From Mesorhizobium sp. M00.F.Ca.ET.216.01.1.1 (GTDB lineage: Bacteria; Pseudomonadota; Alphaproteobacteria; Rhizobiales; Rhizobiaceae), in assembly GCF_004010325.2 (NCBI RefSeq), contig NZ_SADR02000009.1:1-64000 (forward strand): a DNA stretch of 64,000 nt, given 5' to 3'. Both the position numbers and the translations under genes were made by a program. The notes beneath the pieces were generated by a model. It saw only the letters and a program-made list of their open reading frames with translations, was not told where the DNA came from and did no database searches. Below are positions 21,729 through 30,804 of this stretch, piece after piece. The stretch's first letter is position 1. The number at the start of each line of letters is the position of its first letter.

Positions 21729-23336
21729 ATGAGCCTTGTCAAAAAATTTGCCACCGTTGCTTCCGGCACGCTGATGAGCCGCGCCCTCGGCTTCGGCCGC
21801 GAGATGCTGATGGCGGCAGCGCTGGGCACCGGGCCGGTCGCCGACGCCTTCAACGCCGCCTTCCAGTTTCCCAACACCTTTCGCCGGCTGTTCGCCGAAG
21901 GCGCCTTCAACGCCGCCTTCGTGCCGCTCTTTGCCAAGGAGATCGAGACCCACGGCACCGATGGCGCCAAGCGCTTTTCCGAGGAAGTGTTCGGCGTCTT
22001 GTTCACGGCGCTGCTGGCGCTGACGATTGCCATGGAACTGGCGATGCCGCTGATCGTGCGCTACCTGGTGGCGCCGGGCTTTGCCGACACGCCGGGGAAA
22101 TTCGAGACGACGGTGGCGCTGGCGACCACCATGTTTCCCTATCTGATCTGCATGTCGCTCGGTGCCATGATGGCGGGCATGCTGAATTCGCTGCGCCGCT
22201 ATTTCGCCGCCGCGGTGGCGCCGGTGTTCCTCAACGTCATCCTGATCTCCGTGCTGGCCTATGCCTGGTACAGGGGCTCGGATGCCCGCACCGTCGGCTT
22301 CGGGCTGGCCTGGGGCGTGCTGGCGGCAGGGCTGGTGCAGCTGGCAATCGTCTGGGTAGCGGTGCGCCATGCCGGCATCTCGATCGGTTTCCGCCGGCCG
22401 AAGATGACGCCTTCTGTCAAACGTCTGCTGATTCTGGCGTTGCCGGCGGCGATCACCGGCGGCATCACCCAGATCAACCAGCTGATCGGCACGGCGATCG
22501 CGTCGGCGCAGGACAGCGCGGTGTCGTCGCTCGCCTATGCCGACCGCATCTACCAGTTGCCGCTCGGGGTCGTCGGTGTTGCCGTCGCCATCGTTCTGTT
22601 GCCGGAACTATCGCGGGCGTTGAAATCGGGCAATCTGATCGAGGCGGCCAATCTGCAGAACCGCTCGGTCGAGTTCACGCTGTTCCTGACCTTGCCGGCG
22701 GCGGCGGCACTTTTGGTCATGTCGGAACCGATCGTGCGGCTGGTCTACGAGCGCGGGGCGTTCGCCGCCAACAACTCGACGCCGGTGGTGGCGGCGATCC
22801 TGGCCATCTTCGGCTTGGGCTTGCCGGCCTTCGTGCTGATCAAGGCGTTCACCCCCGGCTATTTCGCCCGCGAGGACACGCGCACGCCGATGATCTTTGC
22901 CGCCATCTCGGTGGGAGTGAACGTCACCACCGCGCTGACGCTGTTCCCGTCGATGGGCGCGCCAGGCATCGCTGTTGCTTCCGCGGTCGCCGGCTGGGTC
23001 AATGCACTGATGCTGCTCGGCGTGCTGATCCGGCGCGGGCATTGGGGCCGAGACGTACCGCTGATGAAACGCATCCCCCGGCTGGTGCTGTCGGCGGCGG
23101 TGATGGCGGCGGCGCTCTATTTTGCCGAGCACTGGTTCGCCGCCAGGCTCGGCTCAGGCTCGCCGCTGGTGACCAAGGCGGTCACGCTTCTCTTGCTCGT
23201 CGGCGGCGGTGCGGTGCTCTACTTCATCACCGCCTTCGTCACCGGCGGCGCCGATTTCGGCATGATCCGGCGCAACGTCAAGCGGGGAACGGCAAAAGCT
23301 GCGCCATCGGCGGCTAGACCCGAGCCGGACGAATAG
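21729..23336 (+). CDS. murJ: Lipid II flippase MurJ (MviN)
   Basis: A 535-residue polytopic membrane protein of the MOP superfamily that flips lipid II across the inner membrane for peptidoglycan synthesis. About 14 helices are predicted. Family marks are the N-terminal [40 protein letters not shown] and [20 protein letters not shown]. Arg residues in the first helix (SR, GFGRE) and in NTFRRLF match positions important for lipid II binding. The start at 21729 is chosen because the family begins [18 protein letters not shown]. The open frame upstream lies inside glnD. It is probably co-transcribed with glnD and perhaps trpS. Confidence 0.96.
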   Translation: MSLVKKFATVASGTLMSRALGFGREMLMAAALGTGPVADAFNAAFQFPNTFRRLFAEGAFNAAFVPLFAKEIETHGTDGAKRFSEEVFGVLFTALLALTIAMELAMPLIVRYLVAPGFADTPGKFETTVALATTMFPYLICMSLGAMMAGMLNSLRRYFAAAVAPVFLNVILISVLAYAWYRGSDARTVGFGLAWGVLAAGLVQLAIVWVAVRHAGISIGFRRPKMTPSVKRLLILALPAAITGGITQINQLIGTAIASAQDSAVSSLAYADRIYQLPLGVVGVAVAIVLLPELSRALKSGNLIEAANLQNRSVEFTLFLTLPAAAALLVMSEPIVRLVYERGAFAANNSTPVVAAILAIFGLGLPAFVLIKAFTPGYFAREDTRTPMIFAAISVGVNVTTALTLFPSMGAPGIAVASAVAGWVNALMLLGVLIRRGHWGRDVPLMKRIPRLVLSAAVMAAALYFAEHWFAARLGSGSPLVTKAVTLLLLVGGGAVLYFITAFVTGGADFGMIRRNVKRGTAKAAPSAARPEPDE

Positions 23337-23442
23337 ACGGCGCAATGCTGGTCTTGATCCCATCGCCGGCTTCGTCCATAAGCGCGCCGTCGAAAGACTT
23401 TCGCCGCGCGCGAAACGGCCCTCCACAAGCCATGAGGACATC

Positions 23443-24510
23443 ATGACCGCCTTCAAACCGCTTGTCTTTTCCGGCGTCCAGCCGACCGGCAATCTGCATC
23501 TCGGCAACTATCTCGGCGCCATCAAGAAATTCGTCGCCCTGCAGGAAACTTCCGACTGCATCTATTGCGTCGTCGACCTTCATTCGCTGACCGCGCAGCT
23601 CGTCCATGAGGACCTCGCCGACCAGACGCGTTCGATCACCGCGGCGTTTCTTGCGTCGGGCATCGACCCGAAGAAGCACATCGTCTTCAACCAGTCGCGG
23701 GTCATGCAGCACGCCGAGCTCGCCTGGATCTTCAACTGCGTGGCGCGCATCGGCTGGATGAACCGGATGACGCAGTTCAAGGACAAGGCCGGCAAGGACC
23801 GCGAGAACGCCTCGCTCGGCCTGCTTGCCTATCCGAGCCTGATGGCTGCCGACATCCTCGCCTACCGCGCCACCCATGTGCCGGTCGGCGACGACCAGAA
23901 GCAGCACCTGGAGCTGACGCGCGACATCGCGCAAAAGTTCAACAACGACTTTTCCGATCGCATCGCCGCACTCGGCGTCGGCATCGAGATGCAAGTCGGC
24001 GAGGAGACAGTGAACGGCTATTTCCCGCTGACCGAGCCGATCATTGGCGGGCCGGCGGCGCGCATCATGAGCCTGCGCGACGGCTCGAAGAAAATGTCGA
24101 AGTCGGATCCGTCGGACCTGTCGCGCATCAACCTGACCGACGATGCCGACACCATCTCGAAGAAGATCCGCAAGGCCAAGACCGACCCCGAGGCGTTGCC
24201 TGGCGAGTTGGACGGCCTCGTCAGCCGGCCCGAGGCGGAAAACCTCGTCGGCATCTATGCCGGTCTTGCGGAGATATCGAAGGCGGACGTGCTGAAGGAA
24301 TTCGGCGGCCAGCAGTTTTCGGTGTTCAAGCCGGCGCTGGCCGACCTCGCGGTGGAAAAGCTGGCGCCGGTCGCCGGCGAAATGCGTCGCATTTCCAACG
24401 ATCGCACCTATGTCGACGCGGTGTTGCGGGATGGCGCCGAGCGCGCGGGCACACTGGCCGAAGCGACGATGAAGACCGTGCGCGACATCATCGGCCTGCT
24501 GCAGGGCTGA
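23443..24510 (+). CDS. trpS: Tryptophanyl-tRNA synthetase
   Basis: A 355-residue class Ic aminoacyl-tRNA synthetase charging tRNA-Trp. The HIGH-type motif is in [16 protein letters not shown] (~11-26). The KMSKS loop is present as [14 protein letters not shown] (~215). The tryptophan pocket region includes [20 protein letters not shown] and [16 protein letters not shown]. Length is normal for the bacterial enzyme. A GAGGA ribosome-binding site lies five bases before the ATG. The gene follows murJ by 106 bases and precedes a universal stress protein, a neighbourhood conserved in Rhizobiales as far as I recall. Confidence 0.97.
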   Translation: MTAFKPLVFSGVQPTGNLHLGNYLGAIKKFVALQETSDCIYCVVDLHSLTAQLVHEDLADQTRSITAAFLASGIDPKKHIVFNQSRVMQHAELAWIFNCVARIGWMNRMTQFKDKAGKDRENASLGLLAYPSLMAADILAYRATHVPVGDDQKQHLELTRDIAQKFNNDFSDRIAALGVGIEMQVGEETVNGYFPLTEPIIGGPAARIMSLRDGSKKMSKSDPSDLSRINLTDDADTISKKIRKAKTDPEALPGELDGLVSRPEAENLVGIYAGLAEISKADVLKEFGGQQFSVFKPALADLAVEKLAPVAGEMRRISNDRTYVDAVLRDGAERAGTLAEATMKTVRDIIGLLQG

Positions 24511-24611
24511 TCTTTGAACTGATCTGCACCAACACCACCACACCCGCCGGTCGCTTGCGGCCGGTCTGTGGCGGTGGCAGATTGCGGCCGAAACCATCGG
24601 ACAGGTAGAAT

Positions 24612-25103
24612 ATGGTCTCCAAACGCCTTAGCCGCGAAGCCGGCCACCGCCGCAAGTTCCTGGCGATCATCGACGACACGCCGGAATGCGAGCGCGCCGT
24701 CGCCTACGCCTCCAAGCGGGCGCAGAGCACGAACGGTGTGCTGGTGCTGCTCTATGTGATCGAGCCGGACGATTTCCAGCACTGGCTGGGCGTCGAGAAG
24801 ATCATGCGCGAGGAGTCGACCGCCACGGCGCGTGCCGCACTCGACAGCTATGCCAACAAGGTGCGCCAGAAGCTCGGCATCGAGCCGGAACTGGTGGTGC
24901 GTGAAGGCAAGCCGACCGACGAGATCCACAAGCTGATCGAAGAGGACCAGGATATCGCCATTCTGGTGCTGGCGGCCGGCGCCGGCAAGGAAGGCCCGGG
25001 TCCGCTGGTCGGCGCGGTGGCCGGCAAGGGCGCCGCTTTCCCGATCCCGGTCACTGTGGTGCCGCAGAACCTTTCGGACGAGGAGATCGACAGCCTGGCC
25101 TGA
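24612..25103 (+). CDS. Universal stress protein (UspA family)
   Basis: A 163-residue cytoplasmic protein with a single Usp domain, an alpha/beta Rossmann-like fold that may bind ATP. It starts at the beta strand KFLAIIDDTPECERAVAYAS (~16-35) and ends with FPIPVTVVPQNLS. The usual ATP-binding signature G-2X-G-9X-G is only partly recognisable (AAGAGKEGPGPLVGAVAGKG), so nucleotide binding is uncertain. A short ribosome-binding sequence precedes the ATG. It stands between trpS and the NifU-like gene, each separated by about 100 bases or more. Its role is likely stress survival, but the trigger is unknown. Confidence 0.88.
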   Translation: MVSKRLSREAGHRRKFLAIIDDTPECERAVAYASKRAQSTNGVLVLLYVIEPDDFQHWLGVEKIMREESTATARAALDSYANKVRQKLGIEPELVVREGKPTDEIHKLIEEDQDIAILVLAAGAGKEGPGPLVGAVAGKGAAFPIPVTVVPQNLSDEEIDSLA

Positions 25104-25197
25104 GCCTGCACAGGATCGATTTTTCCTCGGCAAAACATTCCGCTGGCAAGCCCTTCCGGCAACGCGTTTCGCTTGAATGTCCAACCGATAGAGCCTA

Positions 25198-25214
25198 TTT
25201 AGAATTGTTCCAAA
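25198..25214 (+). promoter_or_regulatory. Candidate Irr iron-control element (ICE box)
   Basis: TTTAGAATTGTTCCAAA differs by one base from the palindromic iron-control element bound by Irr in Rhizobiales (TTTAGAA-N3-TTCTAAA, as I recall it). It lies 31 bases before the start of the NifU-like gene, a position suited to repression under low iron. Irr control of NifU-like scaffold genes has been described in rhizobia, to my knowledge. Confidence 0.65.
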
Positions 25215-25245
25215 CTATCTGCCCGTTACGGGCATGGAGACGGCC

Positions 25246-25815
25246 ATGTTCATCCAGACCGAATCGACGCCAAACCCGGCGACGCTGAAATTCCTGCCCG
25301 GCAAGGAAGTGCTTCGCCAGGGCACCGCCGATTTCCGCGATGCCGAGAGTGCTGTCGCGGCCTCGCCGCTGGCCGGCCGGCTGTTCGATATCCCGGGCGT
25401 CACCGGCGTCTTCTTCGGCTATGACTTCGTCACCGTGACCAAGGACGGCCCCGACTGGCAGCATCTGAAGCCGGCGATCCTCGGCGCCATCATGGAGCAT
25501 TTCATGTCGGGCGCGCCGGTGATGGCCAATGCCGGCCCCGCCGCCGAAACCAGCAAGACCGGCGAATTCTACGACAAGGCCGACGAGGAACTTGTCATCA
25601 CCATCAAGGAACTGCTCGACACGCGGGTACGCCCTGCAGTTGCCCAGGACGGGGGCGACATCACCTTCCGCGGCTTCGAGAACGGCACGGTGTTCCTGCA
25701 CATGAAGGGCGCCTGCGCCGGCTGTCCATCATCGACGGCGACGCTGAAGCACGGCATCCAGAACTTGCTCCGGCATTTCGTGCCGGAAGTACAGCATGTC
25801 GAGCAGGTCTCTTAA
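25246..25815 (+). CDS. NifU-like Fe-S cluster scaffold/carrier protein
   Basis: A 189-residue Nfu-type protein. The N-terminal Nfu_N domain begins MFIQTESTPNPATLKFLPG and includes DIPGVTGVFFGYDFVTVTK. The C-terminal NifU domain has the cluster-binding CxxC in MKGACAGCPSSTATLKHGI (~157-175). Together they bind and hand on [4Fe-4S] clusters to apo-enzymes in the cytoplasm. The start at 25246, after a GGAG eight bases upstream, matches the family; an ATG four codons earlier is less likely. The upstream ICE-like motif predicts Irr repression when iron is short. In rhizobia a similar gene has been called fssA. A strong hairpin terminator follows. Confidence 0.93.
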   Translation: MFIQTESTPNPATLKFLPGKEVLRQGTADFRDAESAVAASPLAGRLFDIPGVTGVFFGYDFVTVTKDGPDWQHLKPAILGAIMEHFMSGAPVMANAGPAAETSKTGEFYDKADEELVITIKELLDTRVRPAVAQDGGDITFRGFENGTVFLHMKGACAGCPSSTATLKHGIQNLLRHFVPEVQHVEQVS

Positions 25816-25845
25816 GCGCCAGTTCTCTTTCAAGCAGCCAACAAA

Positions 25846-25869
25846 AAACCGGGCCAAAGTGCCCGGTTT
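25846..25869. terminator. Bidirectional rho-independent terminator
   Basis: Perfect nine-base stem AAACCGGGC (25846-25854) and GCCCGGTTT (25861-25869) with a CAAAGT loop, preceded by an A-run and followed by T-rich sequence. It lies between the convergent NifU-like and L,D-transpeptidase genes and can serve both. Confidence 0.88.
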
Positions 25870-25918
25870 TCTGTTTGGGACGTCCGTTGTTGCCTGGACG
25901 GTCCGCGTATGAAAGGTT

Positions 25919-26536
25919 TTACAAGACAATGACCTTGGCGCCGACTGATGTGCGGTCGTAGAGGTCGATGATGTCCTGGTTCATCAGCCGGATGCAGCCC
26001 GACGACATCGCCTTGCCGATCGAGTTCCATTCCGGGCTGCCATGCAGGCGGTAGCCCATATCGCCGCCCTTGTTGAACAGATACATGGCGCGCGCGCCGA
26101 GCGGGTTCTTCAGGCCCGGCTCCATGCCGCTGGCGAATTTGGCAAGCTCCGGCTGACGCTTGATCATCGGCGAGGGCGGCGTCCAGGTCGGCCATTCGCG
26201 CTTCAGCGCGATATGGGCGGTGCCGTGCCATTCAAAGCCTTCGCGGCCGACGCCAATGCCGTAGCGCATCGCTTCGCCGTCGGCCATGACGAAGTAGAGG
26301 AATTTGTTCTGCGTATCGACGATGATGGTGCCCGGCTTTTCCTTGGTGTCGTAGCGCACCGTCTGCCGGCGATACTTCGCCGGCACCTTCTCGATCGGGA
26401 TGCGCGGCAATTGATAGCCGGCATCGGTCATCGCGCCATAATTGTTGGAGAACATCTGCGAGCCGATGGTGCTGCACCCGGCGATCGCGGTCGACAGCGC
26501 GAGAGCCGCGACGATTGCAAATGACTTCACGCGCAT
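25919..26536 (-). CDS. L,D-transpeptidase (YkuD family) lipoprotein
   Basis: A 205-residue exported enzyme that forms 3-3 peptidoglycan cross-links or attaches proteins to peptidoglycan. The N-terminus is a lipoprotein-like signal (MRVKSFAIVAALALSTAIAG followed by Cys at ~21). The YkuD catalytic motif is complete near the end: HGSPEW with its His, then SSGCIRLMNQDIIDLY with the nucleophilic Cys and the Arg. The start at 26536 is preferred over a codon 20 residues upstream because it gives the clean signal sequence. Rhizobiales have many paralogues of this family, used for polar growth and outer-membrane anchoring. Confidence 0.93.
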   Translation of the reverse strand: MRVKSFAIVAALALSTAIAGCSTIGSQMFSNNYGAMTDAGYQLPRIPIEKVPAKYRRQTVRYDTKEKPGTIIVDTQNKFLYFVMADGEAMRYGIGVGREGFEWHGTAHIALKREWPTWTPPSPMIKRQPELAKFASGMEPGLKNPLGARAMYLFNKGGDMGYRLHGSPEWNSIGKAMSSGCIRLMNQDIIDLYDRTSVGAKVIVL

Positions 26537-26849
26537 GAATAGTTCCGATGCCCCGCCTGAGATGTAGCGACACGAGTCAGCCGCTTTTGTTGCCATTATT
26601 CATGCTGGCATTTTCTTTGCTTGCCAAGCGGGCGATGCCTACATGCAGGGGCTTGCACGCCGGTAAGCCCGCGACTATGGCATTTCGGCAACACGCCCGA
26701 CAGGATTGTGAAGCAAATTCAATGGGGCGGTTTCAATGGCCGCCGACCGGACGCGACAATGGCGTTCGCGAAGACGGCATTCGGGTGCGATGAACCCGAT
26801 CCAAGAAAACGGGTTCAAACCGTGAACAAAGTCTGGCATGGTAGCCGCC
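26537..26849. other. Divergent intergenic region with an 8-base inverted repeat
   Basis: The gap between the L,D-transpeptidase and mmcB genes holds no convincing gene. An inverted repeat, TGAACCCG at 26791-26798 and CGGGTTCA at 26810-26817, with an 11-base loop, lies 33 bases before the mmcB start. It could be an operator or a leader hairpin. Confidence 0.4.
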
Positions 26850-27350
26850 ATGCCAATCATTTCGCCTCTACCCATCAACCCTCTTATCGACGGCCGCCAG
26901 TCGGAGCGTGCGCTGTTGGTGCGGCGCGGCGTGCAGCGGCTTTTGATGGAAATGGGCGCGCATGTGCTGCCCGAACTGTCGCTGGCTACCGGCCGCCGTG
27001 CCGACCTCGTCGCGCTGACCCGGCAGGGCGATATCTGGATCATCGAGATCAAGTCGTCGATCGAGGATTTCAGGGTCGACCGCAAATGGCCTGACTACCG
27101 GCTGCATTCCGACCGCTTCTTCTTCGCCACCCATCCCGGCGTACCCTCGGAAATCTTTCCGGAGGAATGCGGCTTCATCCTCTCCGACGGCTATGGCGCC
27201 GAGATCCTGCGCGAAGCGCCCGAGCACCGCATGGCGGCGGCAACGCGCAAGGCGCTGATGCTGAGGATCGCGCGGGCCGGCGCTTCGCGGCTGCTGGCGG
27301 CCGAACTCGCCGGCGTCCCGGTGCCGGCGCTGGACGATGAGAGCGAGTAG
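26850..27350 (+). CDS. mmcB: MmcB-family DNA repair protein
   Basis: A 166-residue protein with a restriction-endonuclease-like fold. The nuclease-type core reads GRRADLVALTRQGDIWIIEI followed by KSSIEDF, i.e. the D-(x)n-E-x-K catalytic arrangement (Asp ~49, then E-I-K ~64-66). The family is named after the Caulobacter mmcB gene, which is SOS-regulated and contributes to mitomycin C resistance. Here no standard alphaproteobacterial LexA box was found upstream. The start at 26850 (MPIISPLPINPLIDGRQSER) is chosen by family similarity; an ATG four codons earlier is possible. It is monocistronic and convergent with nhaA. Confidence 0.87.
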   Translation: MPIISPLPINPLIDGRQSERALLVRRGVQRLLMEMGAHVLPELSLATGRRADLVALTRQGDIWIIEIKSSIEDFRVDRKWPDYRLHSDRFFFATHPGVPSEIFPEECGFILSDGYGAEILREAPEHRMAAATRKALMLRIARAGASRLLAAELAGVPVPALDDESE

Positions 27351-27395
27351 GTTCGGGTGCTTCGGTTCAGCGTTCGCCAGCGTCAAATGGCAATT

Positions 27396-28592
27396 CTACT
27401 CTTCACCCTCGTCCGCCCCATCTGCGGCCGGCGCCATGAGCAGCACGGCGGCGCCGAGGATGGCGGCGATGAAAGACCCGGCGAGGATACCGACCTTGAC
27501 CGCGTCCTGCAGCGCCACGTCACTGGCGAAGGCGAGCAGGCCGATGAACAGGCTCATGGTGAAGCCGATGCCGCAGAGCAGCGAGATGCCGATCATGTGC
27601 GGCCAGCCGGCGTTTACCGGCAGGTCGGCAAGGCCGAGCCGGATGGCAAGCGCAGAAGAGCCGAACACGCCGACCAGCTTACCGGCGACCAGGCCGGCGG
27701 CGACGCCCAGCGTCAGCGGCTCGATCAGAGCCGCGGTGCTGAGGCCGGCAAGCGAGACGCCGGCATTGGCAAAGCCGAAGATCGGGACGACGAGGAAGGG
27801 CACTATTTTGTGCAGGCCGTGTTCGAGCCGGTGCAGCGGCGAATGCTCCAGGTCGTGGCCGATGCCGGCGGAGCGTTCGAGCGGGATGGTAAGCGCCAGC
27901 GCCACGCCGGCCAGCGTGGCATGGACACCCGACTTCAGCACCAGCACCCACAGAACGACGCCGAGCACGATGTAGGGCACCAGCGTCAGCACGCGCATGC
28001 GGTTGAGCATGACGAGCACGGCGATGACGGCAAAAGCAGCGCCGAGATAGGCGAGCGACAGGCCGCTGGTATAGAACAGCGCGATGATGAGGACGGCACC
28101 GAGGTCGTCGATGATGGCGAGCGCGGTGAGAAAAATCTTCAGCGAGGCCGGCACGCGGTTGCCAAGCAGCGACAGCACGCCGAGCGCGAAGGCGATGTCG
28201 GTGGCGGTCGGGATCGCCCAGCCGGACAGAGCGGCGGCATTGTTGCGGTTGATGGCGACATAGACCAGCGCCGGGACCGCCATGCCGCCGGCAGCGGCGA
28301 TACCGGGCAGGACGCGCCGCGGCCAGGTCGAAAGCTGGCCGTCAAGCATCTCACGCTTGATCTCCAGGCCGACCAGCAGGAAGAACACCGCCATCAGGCC
28401 GTCATTGATCCAGTGCGACACGCTGAGCGGTCCCAGATAGGCATGGAGAGTGGAGAAATAGGTTTCGGCCAGCGGCGAATTGGCGACGATCAAGGCCAAC
28501 GCTGCTGCTGCCATCAAGATGATGCCGCCGGCCGCCTCGCCATCGAGGAATTCACGAAAGACGGAGACCGGCCGCTGCTTCTCGTCCTGCAT
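27396..28592 (-). CDS. nhaA: Na+/H+ antiporter NhaA
   Basis: A 398-residue inner-membrane antiporter that exports Na+ in exchange for H+. About 12 helices are predicted. Family marks include [39 protein letters not shown] (the ATDIAF motif with a functional Asp), [20 protein letters not shown] (the Asp pair that binds Na+/H+) and [12 protein letters not shown]. The start at 28592 ([20 protein letters not shown]) follows a GGAG six bases upstream. The frame open further upstream covers a repeat and is not coding. It lies downstream of actSR, separated by a palindromic repeat. Confidence 0.95.
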   Translation of the reverse strand: MQDEKQRPVSVFREFLDGEAAGGIILMAAAALALIVANSPLAETYFSTLHAYLGPLSVSHWINDGLMAVFFLLVGLEIKREMLDGQLSTWPRRVLPGIAAAGGMAVPALVYVAINRNNAAALSGWAIPTATDIAFALGVLSLLGNRVPASLKIFLTALAIIDDLGAVLIIALFYTSGLSLAYLGAAFAVIAVLVMLNRMRVLTLVPYIVLGVVLWVLVLKSGVHATLAGVALALTIPLERSAGIGHDLEHSPLHRLEHGLHKIVPFLVVPIFGFANAGVSLAGLSTAALIEPLTLGVAAGLVAGKLVGVFGSSALAIRLGLADLPVNAGWPHMIGISLLCGIGFTMSLFIGLLAFASDVALQDAVKVGILAGSFIAAILGAAVLLMAPAADGADEGEE

Positions 28593-28693
28593 GTCGTCTC
28601 CGTCCCGTCGGCCGGCAGGCCGTCTTCGTTGCGTGCGATGATGCGCAAACACCGGCGGCGGAGCAAGCCTCCACAGCGCCGCGCTCCGTTGGG

Positions 28694-28772
28694 ACGCGCA
28701 AAGGATGCTGTAGCACTTTGATTTCGCGCACGATCCGCAGCGAAAACCGATTTCGCTGGGAACCACGCGCTA
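28694..28772. repeat. Mesorhizobium-type dispersed palindromic repeat
   Basis: The sequence GACGCGCAAAGGATGCTGTA, continuing to GCACTTTGATTT, is followed by a hairpin with arms CAGCGAAA (28738-28745) and TTTCGCTG (28751-28758), and then ACGCGCTAG. I recognise this layout as a dispersed intergenic element of Mesorhizobium. It lies between nhaA and actR and reaches the last bases of actR. Confidence 0.6.
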
Positions 28773-29339
28773 GCGCGGGGCGCGCTTGGCGAGAATCCGC
28801 TGCAGCGTGCGGCGATGCATGTTGAGCCGGCGCGCGGTTTCCGAGACGTTGCGGTCGCACATTTCATAGACGCGCTGGATATGCTCCCAGCGCACGCGAT
28901 CCGCCGACATCGGATTCTCTGGCGGTGCGGCACGTTCGCCCGCCGTGCGGGTGAGTGCGGCGAAAATGTCGTCGGCGTCGGCCGGCTTCGACAGATAGTC
29001 GATGGCGCCAAGCTTCACCGCCGTCACCGCGGTGGCGATGTTGCCATAGCCGGTGAGGATGATGGCGCGGGCATCGTCGCGCTTCTCGCGAATGGCGGCG
29101 ACGACGTCGAGGCCGTTGCCGTCGGCGAGCCGCATGTCGACCACCGCATAGGCGGGCGGATTGGCACGCGCCTTGGCCACCGCCTCCTCGACGCTTTCGG
29201 CCGTCTCGACCACGAACCCCCTGGTTTCCATGGCGCGCGCAAGCCGCGTAAGGAACGGCTTGTCGTCGTCGACGATCAGCAGCGAGGTGTCCTCGCCTTC
29301 AATCATTGCGCCAGTCGCTTCGTCTCCACTCATCGTCAT
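28770..29339 (-). CDS. actR: Redox response regulator ActR (RegA/PrrA family)
   Basis: A 189-residue two-component regulator. The receiver domain spans ~18-135, with the acidic pocket in LLIVDDDKPF and the phospho-acceptor Asp68 in YAVVDMRLADGNG. A proline-containing linker follows. The C-terminal Fis-type HTH (RNVSETARRLNMHRRTLQRI) is nearly invariant in the RegA/PrrA/ActR family. These proteins control energy and redox genes; in Sinorhizobium meliloti ActR is needed for acid tolerance. Its sensor ActS is encoded 78 bases upstream on the same strand, so the pair forms an operon. Confidence 0.95.
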   Translation of the reverse strand: MTMSGDEATGAMIEGEDTSLLIVDDDKPFLTRLARAMETRGFVVETAESVEEAVAKARANPPAYAVVDMRLADGNGLDVVAAIREKRDDARAIILTGYGNIATAVTAVKLGAIDYLSKPADADDIFAALTRTAGERAAPPENPMSADRVRWEHIQRVYEMCDRNVSETARRLNMHRRTLQRILAKRAPR

Positions 29340-29417
29340 GAAATTCCTACTGCCTTAATTTTACGCAGATACAGTTCCGCAGCGCCGTTGTCCAATTTTG
29401 CCGCCTCCAACAAGACC

Positions 29418-30743
29418 TCAAGCCGTGTCAAACATGGTGGCCGAAGTCGATTCAGGGTTAAGGAACATGCTGCGCGGCCACGATATCTGCACGACGGCGC
29501 CCTCGCCCAGCCCGCTCGAGTTGCGAAAATCGAGCGTGGCGCCGGATCGTTCGAGCAAGGTCTTGGCGATGAAAAGACCCAGGCCCAGGCCGCCGCCAGC
29601 TTCGGTACCCTGGCGCGTCGACATATAGGGCTCGCCGATGCGGTCGATGATCTCAGGCGGAAAGCCCGGCCCATCGTCGATGATCGATAAGGTGACGGCG
29701 GCATCGTCCCAGCTCCAGCTCACGGTGACGCTCTCGCGCGCGAAGTCGACGGCGTTCTCGACCAGGTTGCCGAGGCCGTAGATGACGCCGGGATTGCGCC
29801 GCCCTACCGGTTCCGGGCCGACGCGCTCGCCGGGCCGAAGCTTGATCGAGATGCCGAAATCGCGGTGCGGGGCCGTCACCTCCTCGACCAGCGAGGTCAG
29901 CGGCAGGCGGGAGAGATGCGCCTCACCCTCTGTCGACAGGCTGGTCAAGCGCTTGAGGATTTCGCGACACCGCTCGCTCTGCGAGCGCAGCAGCGTCACA
30001 TCCTCGCGGTATTTAGGGTCTTCGCCAAGCACTTTCTCCATCTCCTTGGCAACGAGCGTGATGGTGGCGAGCGGTGTGCCGAGCTCATGCGCGGCGGCGG
30101 CGGCGAGGCCGTCCAGCGCCGAAAGATGCTGCTCGCGCTGCAGCACCAGTTCGGTCGCGGCGAGCGCGTTGGCGAGCAAGCGCGCTTCCTCGGCCACCCG
30201 GAAGGCATAGATCGCGGTGAAGGCGATCGAGGAGAACACCGCCATCCAGATGCCGGCGACATAAATGAACGGCATCGTCAGCGGCGCACCCTCATACCAG
30301 GGCAGCGGCAGATGGAAGAACACCAGCAAGGTCGCCGCCGAGATCACCAGCGCGCCGAGGATGGCGGTGAGCCGCAGCGGCAGCGACGTCGCCGAGATGA
30401 CGACAGGCACGGTCATCAGCACCGAAAACGGATTGGTGAGGCCGCCGGTCATGTAGAGCAGGCCAGCAAGCTGCAGACTGTCGAAGGTCAGGATCGCGAA
30501 CGCCGGCAGCGGGGTGAGCCGATGCGCCGCCGGAAACCGGAAGGTCAAAAACAGGTTCATCCAGGCCGAACAGGCAATCAGCGCGAAACACACGCTGACC
30601 GGCAGCGGGAATTTCAGGCCATAGGCAACGCCAAGCACCGTCAGGCTCTGGCCGACGACGGCAAGCCAGCGCAGCCTGATCAGCGTATTGAGGCGCAGCC
30701 GCTGGCTTTGCTGGAAGTCTGGCGCGTTGAGGATGTTGATCAT
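29418..30743 (-). CDS. actS: Redox sensor histidine kinase ActS (RegB/PrrB family)
   Basis: A 441-residue membrane sensor kinase with six N-terminal helices (~25-185). The quinone-sensing heptapeptide GGLTNPF is present at 100-106. The H-box reads AAAAHELGTPLATI with His219 as phospho-acceptor. The redox-active Cys of the family is kept at 259 (SERCREILKRLT). The ATPase domain follows (GLGNLVENAVDF, DDGPGFP, GGGLGLGLFI). It senses the redox state of the quinone pool and phosphorylates ActR, encoded next. All key residues of a working RegB-type sensor are visible. It lies 61 bases downstream of hrpB, a neighbourhood known from other rhizobia. Confidence 0.94.
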   Translation of the reverse strand: MINILNAPDFQQSQRLRLNTLIRLRWLAVVGQSLTVLGVAYGLKFPLPVSVCFALIACSAWMNLFLTFRFPAAHRLTPLPAFAILTFDSLQLAGLLYMTGGLTNPFSVLMTVPVVISATSLPLRLTAILGALVISAATLLVFFHLPLPWYEGAPLTMPFIYVAGIWMAVFSSIAFTAIYAFRVAEEARLLANALAATELVLQREQHLSALDGLAAAAAHELGTPLATITLVAKEMEKVLGEDPKYREDVTLLRSQSERCREILKRLTSLSTEGEAHLSRLPLTSLVEEVTAPHRDFGISIKLRPGERVGPEPVGRRNPGVIYGLGNLVENAVDFARESVTVSWSWDDAAVTLSIIDDGPGFPPEIIDRIGEPYMSTRQGTEAGGGLGLGLFIAKTLLERSGATLDFRNSSGLGEGAVVQISWPRSMFLNPESTSATMFDTA

Positions 30744-30804
30744 GGCCAGGGATTATAGCCGGGAAACGGCCGGGGGTAGACCATGATGTTTCTATCTCCA
30801 GGCA

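Noticed and set aside
26813..26827. GTTC-N7-GAAC before mmcB, resembling an SOS box
   Set aside because: The alphaproteobacterial LexA box is a direct repeat GTTC-N7-GTTC; here the second half is inverted, so SOS control is not supported.
28593..28766. 58-residue N-terminal extension of NhaA
   Set aside because: It overlaps a dispersed palindromic repeat and lacks family similarity; the ATG at 28592 has a good ribosome-binding site.
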